Under the pieces are notes generated by a model. That model saw only the letters and a program-made list of their open reading frames with translations. It did no database searches and had not been told where the DNA came from. Of a stretch of DNA of 5,002 bases, positions 1 through 5,002 are shown piece by piece. The DNA is from Terriglobia bacterium (GTDB lineage Bacteria > Acidobacteriota > Terriglobia > UBA7540), in the NCBI GenBank assembly GCA_020072905.1, contig JAIQGB010000333.1, positions 1 through 5,002 of the forward strand, read 5' to 3'. Each line of letters starts with the position of its first letter. Position 1 is the first letter of the stretch. The position numbers and the translations under genes are program-made.

Positions 1-168
1 ACAGGCGGCGTCAAGGAAGATGGCATCGAATTTCTGCCGGAGTATGCGCCGGGCGGCTTCCCGGCTGTCTTGAATCAGCTCCACTTCATACCCCAGCGGT
101 CCCACGAAGCTGCGGAACAGCTTCAGGATCTCCGCGTCGTCATCGACGGCGAGAATTCGGAGTCGCAT
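1..168 (-). CDS. Response regulator receiver domain protein, N-terminal part, cut by window edge
   Basis: The minus strand reads from an ATG at 168-166 without a stop to the window edge, giving 56 codons that begin MRLRILAVDDDAEILKLF. This is a classic CheY-like receiver: beta-1 ILAVDDD with the acidic Mg-binding pair at about D9-D11, then a GYEVEL beta-2 turn, an EAARRIL helix and DAIFLD with the likely phosphoacceptor at D53. In this family a sensor histidine kinase phosphorylates that aspartate to switch an output domain on or off. The output domain lies beyond the edge, so DNA-binding, PilZ, enzymatic or stand-alone types cannot be told apart. The three residues after D53 are A-A-C, where most receivers have x-x-Met followed by Pro; Cys56 replaces the usual Met. 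Only a weak AGGGA-type ribosome binding site precedes the ATG. The gene diverges from the glycosidase. The receiver call is firm; everything about its role is open. Confidence 0.87.
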   Translation of the reverse strand, partial: MRLRILAVDDDAEILKLFRSFVGPLGYEVELIQDSREAARRILRQKFDAIFLDAAC

Positions 169-515
169 CGGGATCCCTGGCGTGCCGGGATAAGCCTGGA
201 CTCGCGGGGCAATGATTCAGAGCCTCGCGTGCACGAGAATACAACTAGGTGCGGCCGCAAGTCTACGCGTTGCTCCATCCGGGTGCGCTACGTGCGCCCT
301 CTCCCGGTTGGACGGCCGTCGGCTTTTGGACTATCCTCACGCTTTCCAGGCACCGTGAATCCTTTTCGGGCAGTCGCGCCAGCGAAGTCAGCGGGGACAA
401 TAGTCGGACCTCGCCGCGATGGATATTTCACCTTCCCAATGTCTCGCGCGCCGCACCCCGAGACGCAGCTTGTAAGGACAGCGGCGGTCCTGAGCATCCC
501 ACGGAGGAAAGGACC
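169..515. other. Divergent intergenic region, no gene seen
   Basis: This 347-base gap separates the start of the receiver gene from the start of the glycosidase. The reading frame of the glycosidase stays open upstream to about 249, but that extension has no signal-peptide or family character and is rich in Arg, Ser and Pro, so it is treated as untranslated. A poor promoter-like pair, TTGGAC at 308-313 and TATCCT at 332-337 with an 18-base spacer, could serve the glycosidase but matches consensus weakly. No operator, repeat or RNA gene was recognised. Confidence 0.6.
503..507 (+). promoter_or_regulatory. Ribosome binding site fixing the GH31 start
   Basis: A perfect GGAGG lies 8 bases before the ATG at 516. 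It is the strongest Shine-Dalgarno match near the gene and sits directly ahead of a signal-peptide start. It therefore decides for the ATG at 516 over the in-frame ATG at 249, which would bury the signal peptide 89 residues inside the protein. Confidence 0.85.
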
Positions 516-2864
516 ATGCGATACCGAAGATCCGCCCCTGCGATACTCCCCCTCTTCATCCTCTTGTTGGTGCCGGCGACAGTCGCCCGTGCCCAATGGA
601 ATCCGCTGAATCCGGTGGTGGGAGTCCACCAACAAGATGATGGCGTGCTTTTCACCTTGCAGTCGGGTGTACTGCGTGTACAGGTTTTGGCGAGCGCCAT
701 CATTCGAGTCCGTTACTCGCCCACCTCTTCATTTCCGGACCGGCCCGATTACGTCGTTACAAAAAGCTCCTGGGCCGCACCCCGCTGGGAGATGCGGTCT
801 GCCGACAAGGAAATCACCCTCGCCACTCCGCGTTTGCAGGTGGCGGTCACCCGCCAGGACGGCGCGATCGCCTTCAGTGATGCGGCCGGCCGGCGACTCT
901 TCCAGGACAGCGGAAGAACCCTGACTCCCGTGGATGTCAACGGCGAGAACACCTATCACGCGGAAATGTTCGTGAACCTTTGGGGCTCTCCCGAGGCTTT
1001 CTACGGACTCGGCCAGCACCAGGCGGGAGTGTGGAACTACCGTGGAGAAGCAGTGGACATTTCCCAGGACAACACCAACATCGCCGTGCCGATGTTTTTG
1101 TCGAGCAACGGCTACGGCCTGTTCTGGAACAATCCGTCGCGGAGTCGCTTCAACAACCGCTTTCCGCAATCCTTGTACATCAGTTCCGAAGTCGCCGATG
1201 CGATCGATTATTACTTCCTCTACGGTCCCGAGTTCGACCAGATCATCGCAGCCTATCGCGAGCTGACCGGCGCGGCTCCGCTGTTCGGCAAGTGGGCCTA
1301 TGGCTTTTGGCAGTGCAAGAACCGCTACCAATCGCAGGAAGAGCTGCTCGGCGTGGCCCACCAGTACCGCGAGAAGCACATCCCCGTGGACAACATCGTG
1401 CAGGATTGGTTCTGGTGGAACACGATGGGCGAGCCCGTCTTCAACAAAAACTATCCGGACCCGAAAGGAATGATCGACGACCTGCACCGCAATCATTTCC
1501 ATCTCATGATTTCGGTCTGGCCCTATTTCCGTCCCGGCTCGCCGGTTTACGACGACATGGATAAGCGCGGATTTTTTATTGACCGCACCAAAGTCGCGGG
1601 GTTTCATCCCGCCGGCCAGGCCTTGTACGACGCCTTCAATCCGGCGGCACGGGCGTACTATTGGGACCTGATGGACAAAGCTCTGTTCCGCATCGGCGTG
1701 GACGCTTGGTGGCTGGACACAACGGAGCCGGAGACCGAGGGCCGGGAAGAAAACGTCCTGGTGCACGATAAGGTCGCGATCGGCAGCGGTGCCCGTTACG
1801 CCAACCTTTATCCTCTGATGACCACCTCGGCGGTCTACCAGGGCGAGCGCAGGGAGTCGGATCGTAAGCGGGTCTTCATCCTCTCCCGCTCAGCTTTTGC
1901 GGGGAGCCAGCGCGACGCGGCGGCAGTCTGGTCCGGGGACGTCAATTCCGACTGGGTGACCTTCCAGCGCCAGATCCCCGCCGGCCTGAATTATTCCCTC
2001 TCCGGCCTGCCTTATTGGACGACCGACATCGGAGGGTTTGTGGACGGCAATCCGGATGACCCGGCGTACCGCGAATTGTTCGTCCGCTGGTTCGAGTTCG
2101 GAACGTTCTGCCCCATCTTTCGGGTCCATGGAGGCCGCTCGACCAATCAGAATGAACTTTGGTCCTACGGGTCAGACGCGCAGCAGATCCTGACCAGTTA
2201 CGACCGCCTGCGTTACCGATTGATGCCGTACATCTATTCTCTGGCCTGGAAAACGACGAGCGAGGGTTACACACCCATGCGCCCGCTGGTCATGGATTTT
2301 CTCACGGACGTGAGGGCGCGCAACATCGGGGATCAATTCATGTTCGGCCCGGCCATCCTCGTGAGCCCCGTGACGGAGCCGGGCGCCACCGCCCGCCATC
2401 TCTATTTGCCCAAGTCGAAGTGGTACGACTTCTGGTCGGGAGCCTCGACTGACGGTGGGCAAGCTGTCGAGGCTTCCGTTCCCCTCGACCGGATTCCACT
2501 CTTCGTGCGCGCCGGCTCCATCCTTCCCTTGGGACCTGACGTCGAGTACGCGGAGGAGAAACCCGCCGACCCGATCGAGTTGCGCATTTATCGCGGCGCC
2601 GACGCCGGCTTCATGCTCTACGAAGACGAGAACGATACGTACGATTACGAGAAGGGAGCCTACGCAACCATCGCCTTCCAGTGGGATGATGCCAAGCGGA
2701 CATTGACAATCAGCGACCGCAAGGGCAGCTTCCCGGGAATGCTCGAAAACCGTACTTTCCGTATTGTCTTCGTCGGGGAGGGCCACGGCGCGGGCATTGC
2801 TCCGACGGGTCAGCCCGACAAAATCGTGAAGTATTCTGGAAAACAGGTCACGGTTTCCCCATGA
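516..2864 (+). CDS. Secreted glycoside hydrolase family 31 enzyme (alpha-xylosidase or alpha-glucosidase type)
   Basis: A 782-residue retaining alpha-glycosidase that removes terminal alpha-linked glucose or xylose from the non-reducing end of oligosaccharides. Residues 1-26 are a Sec signal peptide: an RYRR n-region, a Leu/Ile-rich core and a VARA cleavage site before Q27. A GH31 N-terminal beta-sandwich follows (about 30-245, YGLGQ at 163-167), then the (beta/alpha)8 barrel (about 255-590) opening with WAYGFWQ at 260-266 and carrying IVQDWFWW at 294-301. The nucleophile is D401 in WWLDTTEPE. The acid/base is D475 in WSGDVNSDW. WTTDIGG (501-507) and RVHGG (536-540, with R536 and H538) line the -1 subsite in this family. 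A beta-sandwich follows, then a DUF5110-like domain at about 685-745. No PA14 insert interrupts the N-terminal domain, unlike the Cellvibrio xyloglucan alpha-xylosidase. The IVQDW and WWLD contexts resemble alpha-xylosidases, but substrate is an inference. Export suggests periplasmic or extracellular polysaccharide use. No transporter or other glycosidase adjoins it, so it appears to be a single-gene unit. Confidence 0.95.
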   Translation: MRYRRSAPAILPLFILLLVPATVARAQWNPLNPVVGVHQQDDGVLFTLQSGVLRVQVLASAIIRVRYSPTSSFPDRPDYVVTKSSWAAPRWEMRSADKEITLATPRLQVAVTRQDGAIAFSDAAGRRLFQDSGRTLTPVDVNGENTYHAEMFVNLWGSPEAFYGLGQHQAGVWNYRGEAVDISQDNTNIAVPMFLSSNGYGLFWNNPSRSRFNNRFPQSLYISSEVADAIDYYFLYGPEFDQIIAAYRELTGAAPLFGKWAYGFWQCKNRYQSQEELLGVAHQYREKHIPVDNIVQDWFWWNTMGEPVFNKNYPDPKGMIDDLHRNHFHLMISVWPYFRPGSPVYDDMDKRGFFIDRTKVAGFHPAGQALYDAFNPAARAYYWDLMDKALFRIGVDAWWLDTTEPETEGREENVLVHDKVAIGSGARYANLYPLMTTSAVYQGERRESDRKRVFILSRSAFAGSQRDAAAVWSGDVNSDWVTFQRQIPAGLNYSLSGLPYWTTDIGGFVDGNPDDPAYRELFVRWFEFGTFCPIFRVHGGRSTNQNELWSYGSDAQQILTSYDRLRYRLMPYIYSLAWKTTSEGYTPMRPLVMDFLTDVRARNIGDQFMFGPAILVSPVTEPGATARHLYLPKSKWYDFWSGASTDGGQAVEASVPLDRIPLFVRAGSILPLGPDVEYAEEKPADPIELRIYRGADAGFMLYEDENDTYDYEKGAYATIAFQWDDAKRTLTISDRKGSFPGMLENRTFRIVFVGEGHGAGIAPTGQPDKIVKYSGKQVTVSP

Positions 2865-3007
2865 CCCGTTGCGGAGCACTGAAGAACGGTTTCCGTCCTC
2901 AAGTATTCAAGAGGGACGACGTTGCCGTCAGAGGCAATCCTGCCGGACCGCCGAAAGACCGGAAAGGGTGGACCGCGCCTTCGCGCTAGCGCTTGGCAAT
3001 TTCGAGC

Positions 3008-3084
3008 TGGCGCGCCTGGGGAGACTCGAACTCCCGACCTACAGATTCGAAGTCTGCCGCTCTATCCATCTGAGCTACAGGCGC
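3008..3084 (-). tRNA. tRNA-Arg (anticodon UCG), CCA encoded
   Basis: Read on the minus strand from 3084, the sequence folds into a full cloverleaf. The acceptor stem GCGCCTG pairs with CAGGCGC over seven perfect pairs. The D stem is GCTC/GAGC. The anticodon stem GCAGA/TCTGT has one G-U pair and a CTTCGAA loop. A five-base variable loop AGGTC is followed by the T stem GGGAG/CTCCC with a TTCGAGT loop. The body is 74 nt with discriminator G, and CCA is encoded directly after it (3010-3008). The anticodon TCG lies at 3050-3048, so the tRNA decodes the arginine codon CGA and perhaps others in that box by wobble. It is convergent with the glycosidase gene and about 140 bases from its stop. No duplicated tRNA end or integrase is visible, so there is no sign that it acted as an integration site here. 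Confidence 0.96.
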
Positions 3085-3200
3085 CTGACTTCAGTTTACT
3101 CTAACTTGTTGCGACGGAGAAGGTCGGGGACCACAGCGGATGGCGGGGCCCCCGGTGGATTCCTGGGAGGGCTGCTAAAAGGCTTGAGGTGAGGGTGATG

Positions 3201-3209
3201 TGTTATACT
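3201..3209 (+). promoter_or_regulatory. Extended -10 promoter element for the membrane-protein gene
   Basis: TGTTATACT has the extended -10 form TG-n-TATAAT with a single mismatch in the hexamer. No good -35 box sits at 17 bases; the nearest, TTGAGG at 3184-3189, leaves only 14 bases. Extended -10 promoters often tolerate a missing -35. Transcription would start near 3216 and give a leader of about 150 nt before the ATG at 3367. The functional call is inference from the motif and its position. Confidence 0.5.
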
Positions 3210-3214
3210 TCGCC

Positions 3215-3345
3215 AACTCCATTGGGGAGAGACTGACCGGTGTACGAGCGAACGGCATGCACCGGCGGAGTTTCGGACGCCAACTTAGCTCGATTGGAGT
3301 GTCACCTGCGTGCCGATCTGACCCTGGCCAAGTGAGGGCTGGTCA
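3215..3345 (+). promoter_or_regulatory. Candidate structured 5' leader RNA
   Basis: The interval between the extended -10 element and the ribosome binding site of the membrane-protein gene can form several stems. An outer stem AACTCC (3215-3220) with GGAGTT (3267-3272) encloses an 8-pair stem, CCGGTGTA (3237-3244) with TGCACCGG (3258-3265), with one G-U pair. CTCC (3217-3220) can instead pair with GGAG (3226-3229), which excludes the outer stem. Next come GATTGG (3292-3297) with CCGATC (3313-3318, one G-U), enclosing CAC/GTG, and TGACC (3319-3323) with GGTCA (3341-3345), which ends eight bases before the AAAGGAG ribosome binding site. CGCCAACT occurs twice, at 3211-3218 and 3279-3286. No known riboswitch class was recognised. 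GC-rich sequence folds easily, so this may be chance. Confidence 0.3.
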
Positions 3346-3366
3346 TCTCGGGAAAGGAGTTGACTC

Positions 3367-3843
3367 ATGTCCGACCGCGGAGTGTTCGTCGTGGCATTCA
3401 CCACGGTAGTCCTCATCGTTGCCGGCGCGTTCGCCATTCCACAGTACTTCCCGTTCGAGCTGGTCAAGAGCCTGGTCTTCGTCGCCATCGCGATCATGGT
3501 CTTCTTTGGCGAAGACAATTACAGCTACATGCTCGGCATCCTCGCCCCTATCGTGGGGATTCTGCTCAACATGCTCCTTGGTGGTTTCTTCGACGAGTTT
3601 GCGGTCCTTTGGGCCTCCATTACGATGAAGCCCCTGCCGCAGCTCGAGACGCCGCTTCACAGTCTCGCCATCCTGACCGAGATCCTGCTGATCATCCTTT
3701 GCCTGCGAGCGTGGCGGAAGCAAGTCACGGGCCCGTTTTTCGGCAAAGTCTTCGGGATTTCGCTGGCGGTTTCCCTGGCGTATGGCGCCGTCCTGGCGGG
3801 ATGGTACATGGCCGGCGTTTCCACGGTAGGGCGACTGCCCTAG
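3367..3843 (+). CDS. Five-TM integral membrane protein of unknown function
   Basis: A 158-residue hydrophobic protein whose family I do not recognise. AAGGAG at 3354-3359 lies seven bases before the ATG, so the start is well supported. Predicted membrane segments by eye are residues 6-25, 31-48, 54-75, 97-115 and 127-149. Short polar connections lie between them: GEDNYSY at 48-54, FFDEF at 74-78 and RAWRKQ at 114-119. The basic RAWRKQ loop is probably cytoplasmic by the positive-inside rule, which would place the N-terminus outside and the C-terminus inside, though the N-terminal charge is ambiguous. The loop between TM3 and TM4 (about residues 76-96) carries acidic D76 and E77 and a proline-containing stretch. 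There is no signal-peptide cleavage site, Cys pair, His cluster or known transporter motif. The gene has its own promoter-like element and long leader. Its stop codon overlaps that of the small ORF on the opposite strand. Function is unknown. Confidence 0.85.
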   Translation: MSDRGVFVVAFTTVVLIVAGAFAIPQYFPFELVKSLVFVAIAIMVFFGEDNYSYMLGILAPIVGILLNMLLGGFFDEFAVLWASITMKPLPQLETPLHSLAILTEILLIILCLRAWRKQVTGPFFGKVFGISLAVSLAYGAVLAGWYMAGVSTVGRLP

Positions 3844-3962
3844 CCCTTGCCAAACCACGCCGGGTGCGCGTTCCCGCACTCAAAACACCACGCACATTTG
3901 GTCTCAAGTGTCCCGTCTTCCAATTCATCTCTGATCTGCAGGTTGAGTGTGTGTGCGGCCAC
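3840..3962 (-). CDS. Candidate small Cys-rich protein (40 residues), possible zinc-knuckle type
   Basis: The minus strand from a GTG at 3962-3960 to a TAG at 3842-3840 encodes 40 residues: an amphipathic first half, LNLQIRDELEDGTLETK (6-22), then CAWCFECGNAHPAWFGKG. C23, C26, C29 and H33 form C-x2-C-x2-C-x3-H, a spacing that could bind zinc or another metal. The balanced acidic and hydrophobic residues and two Trp are unlike the Arg/Ser/Pro-rich translations of the other frames here. No ATG lies in frame nearby and no clear ribosome binding site precedes the GTG. The frame is open further upstream to at least 4079, so the start is uncertain and a broken gene is possible. The stop codon overlaps the stop of the membrane-protein gene within the tetranucleotide CTAG. 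The ORF lies antisense to the leader side of the reductase gene. I know no family for it, and any role is speculative. Confidence 0.4.
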   Translation of the reverse strand: MAAHTLNLQIRDELEDGTLETKCAWCFECGNAHPAWFGKG

Positions 3963-4007
3963 AGGCGGCTCGGCAGTTGCAGCACTGCAGGCTGATCGCT
4001 TCGAGTC

Positions 4008-4016
4008 TGGTATGAT
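4008..4016 (+). promoter_or_regulatory. Extended -10 promoter element for the reductase gene
   Basis: TGGTATGAT matches TG-n-TATAAT with one hexamer mismatch, and no convincing -35 lies 16-18 bases upstream. A start near 4023 would give a leader of about 60 nt before the ATG at 4084. It argues against the in-frame ATG codons at 4012 and 4015, which would fall inside the promoter and lack a ribosome binding site. This is a motif-based inference. Confidence 0.45.
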
Positions 4017-4083
4017 GTCTGTTGGGGCGCGGCTCGCAACGAAACTGGAACTGTTCGAAGGGAAGAATAGAGGGGCTCTGTTG

Positions 4084-4869
4084 ATGGCGGCGGGTGAAGA
4101 CAGGTTTCAGAGGGTGCAGATTGTTGAGCGGAAGGACTATGCCGGCGATCTGTGGTCGATCCGCGTGCGGCCCGAGGAGAAGCTGAAGTTTCAGCCTGGC
4201 CAGTACGCCACCTTGGGCATTCGCGACGGCGACCACATGATCGAGCGGCCTTATTCGATTGTTTCCAGTCCGCACGAAGAGGAAATCGAGTTCTTTTTTG
4301 AATTGGTGCCGGAAGGAGGGCTGACTCCGATCCTCCACCACATGGGCGTCGGCGAAACGCTCTGGATGCGGCGCCAGGCCAAGGGCCGATTCGCCTTCGA
4401 CGACAAGAGCGGGCACCTGAATCATTTTCTGGCGGCGACGGTGACGGGAGTCGCGCCTTTCGTCAGCATCGTCCGCAATCTGACGGGAGAAATCCGCAAC
4501 GGCCGGACGCCCAACTGTAAACTGGCGATCCTGCATGGCGCCAGCCGCTCCTGGGAATTCGCCTATCGCGAGGAACTCCAAGCGCTCTCCAATGACTCGA
4601 GCTGGTTCCGCTACGTCCCCGCTATCAGCCGCCCCTGGGAGGACCCGTCCTGGAAGGGCGAGGTCGGCCGGATCGAAGACGTTTTGCGCAAGCACTTGGA
4701 CGCGCTGGGATTCGAACCCAAGACGACCACAGCCTACCTCTGCGGCCACCCGCAGATGATCCTCAATGCCCAAAGCATCCTGCAACGTCGGCGATTCCAG
4801 AAGGAATTCATCCGCGAAGAGGTCTATTGGGTCCCGGAAAAAGGGGGAAGCAGGCCGGCGAGCTCCTGA
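4084..4869 (+). CDS. Ferredoxin/flavodoxin-NADP+ reductase, Fpr-like
   Basis: A 261-residue cytoplasmic flavoprotein of the bacterial Fpr type, which moves electrons between NADPH and ferredoxin or flavodoxin through FAD. The ATG at 4084 follows AGAGGGG (4069-4075) by eight bases; the frame is open further upstream, but those residues are not family-like. The N-terminal FAD-binding barrel covers about 1-105, with FQPGQYATLGI at 36-46 and the flavin motif RPYSIVSSP at 55-63. The NADP-binding domain covers about 110-250, with ATVTGVAPFVSIVR at 118-131, R155 and R162 placed to meet the 2'-phosphate of NADPH, and YLCGHPQMI near 219-226. The first Gly of the usual GTG-type nucleotide motif is V120. 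EVYW at 246-249 aligns with the C-terminus of E. coli Fpr, where the final Trp stacks near the flavin; here 12 further residues follow. No ferredoxin or flavodoxin gene is in the window, so the partner is unknown. NADP preference is inferred. Confidence 0.9.
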   Translation: MAAGEDRFQRVQIVERKDYAGDLWSIRVRPEEKLKFQPGQYATLGIRDGDHMIERPYSIVSSPHEEEIEFFFELVPEGGLTPILHHMGVGETLWMRRQAKGRFAFDDKSGHLNHFLAATVTGVAPFVSIVRNLTGEIRNGRTPNCKLAILHGASRSWEFAYREELQALSNDSSWFRYVPAISRPWEDPSWKGEVGRIEDVLRKHLDALGFEPKTTTAYLCGHPQMILNAQSILQRRRFQKEFIREEVYWVPEKGGSRPASS

Positions 4870-4925
4870 TCACCCGGCCCGGCGTGTACCGAACTGCGTC
4901 GAGCGTTGGAGAGGCCGCGATTCTC

Positions 4926-4966
4926 GGGCAGGGGATGACTTCAGAAAACGCAGAGCGCCCCTGCCC
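4926..4966. repeat. Perfect 9-bp inverted repeat downstream of the reductase gene, possible terminator stem
   Basis: GGGCAGGGG at 4926-4934 is the exact reverse complement of CCCCTGCCC at 4958-4966, separated by 23 bases. It begins 57 bases after the reductase stop codon. The stem would be strong, but the loop is long and no T-run follows on either strand, so a classic intrinsic terminator is not supported. It could be a T-less terminator, an mRNA-stabilising stem or chance. The remaining bases from 4870 to 5002 show no convincing gene. Confidence 0.4.
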
Positions 4967-5002
4967 AGGCGGATAAAGACCACAGAAGGCGCGCAGCTCT
5001 CC

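Noticed and set aside
249..515. N-terminal extension of the GH31 reading frame by 89 residues
   Set aside because: The extension lacks a ribosome binding site at its ATG, looks like random Arg/Ser/Pro-rich translation and would bury a clear signal peptide. GGAGG at 503-507 supports the ATG at 516.
729..1766. Long minus-strand open frame opposite the GH31 gene (345 codons)
   Set aside because: It is an antisense shadow of a strongly supported coding gene in GC-rich DNA, with no domain character of its own. The same holds for the minus frame at 2172-2879.
2846..2866. Hairpin GGTCA/TGACC at the GH31 stop codon as a terminator
   Set aside because: The stem is only five pairs plus two beyond a mismatch, overlaps the stop codon and has no following T-run.
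2895..2937. Small hairpins GTCCTC/GAGGGAC and TTGCC/GGCAA between GH31 and the tRNA
   Set aside because: The stems are short or bulged and no T-tract follows on either strand, so they are not distinguishable from chance pairing.
2983..2992. Palindrome GCGCTAGCGC just downstream of the tRNA 3' end
   Set aside because: It leaves no loop for a useful hairpin and no T-run follows on the tRNA strand. A 10-base palindrome is not unusual in GC-rich DNA.
3200..3409. Plus-strand open frame of 69 codons starting inside the promoter region
   Set aside because: Its ATG overlaps the extended -10 element, it has no ribosome binding site and it runs into the well-supported membrane-protein gene in another frame.
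3847..4083. Upstream extension of the reductase frame by 79 residues
   Set aside because: The translation is Ser/His/Cys-rich without family similarity, crosses the extended -10 element and lacks a ribosome binding site. The ATG at 4084 has one.
3925..4785. Minus-strand open frame of 286 codons opposite the reductase gene
   Set aside because: The plus-strand reductase motifs are unmistakable. The antisense translation shows no family features.

Overview
The window looks like chromosomal DNA of a GC-rich, free-living bacterium. The gene mix (a secreted GH31 glycosidase, a small multi-TM protein of no recognised family and a ferredoxin-NADP reductase-like protein) and the general style of the proteins suggest an Acidobacteriota-like soil organism. 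That placement is an impression from protein sequence, not a demonstrated assignment. No mobile element, CRISPR array or defence gene is visible.

Layout from left to right. (1) Bases 1-168, minus strand: the first 56 codons of a response-regulator receiver domain, running off the left edge. (2) Bases 169-515: a non-coding divergent gap with no strong signal apart from the ribosome binding site at its right end. (3) Bases 516-2864, plus strand: a complete 782-residue secreted GH31 alpha-glycosidase with signal peptide, both catalytic aspartates and a C-terminal DUF5110-type domain. (4) Bases 3008-3084, minus strand: a complete tRNA-Arg(UCG) with encoded CCA, convergent with the glycosidase. 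(5) Bases 3201-3366: an extended -10 promoter and a leader of about 150 nt that can fold into several hairpins. It precedes (6) bases 3367-3843, a 158-residue integral membrane protein of unknown function with about five TM segments. (7) Bases 3840-3962, minus strand: a candidate unlisted 40-residue Cys-rich protein (C-x2-C-x2-C-x3-H) whose stop codon overlaps that of the membrane protein. (8) Bases 4084-4869, plus strand: an Fpr-type ferredoxin/flavodoxin-NADP+ reductase with its own extended -10 element. (9) Bases 4870-5002: non-coding as far as can be seen, with a perfect 9-bp inverted repeat.

The genes do not form one operon. Strand changes, the tRNA and separate promoter-like elements indicate independent units: regulator, polysaccharide degradation, tRNA, membrane protein, small Cys-rich ORF and redox enzyme. 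The parts most worth a second look are the small Cys-rich ORF and the structured leader of the membrane-protein gene. Neither matches a family I recognise.
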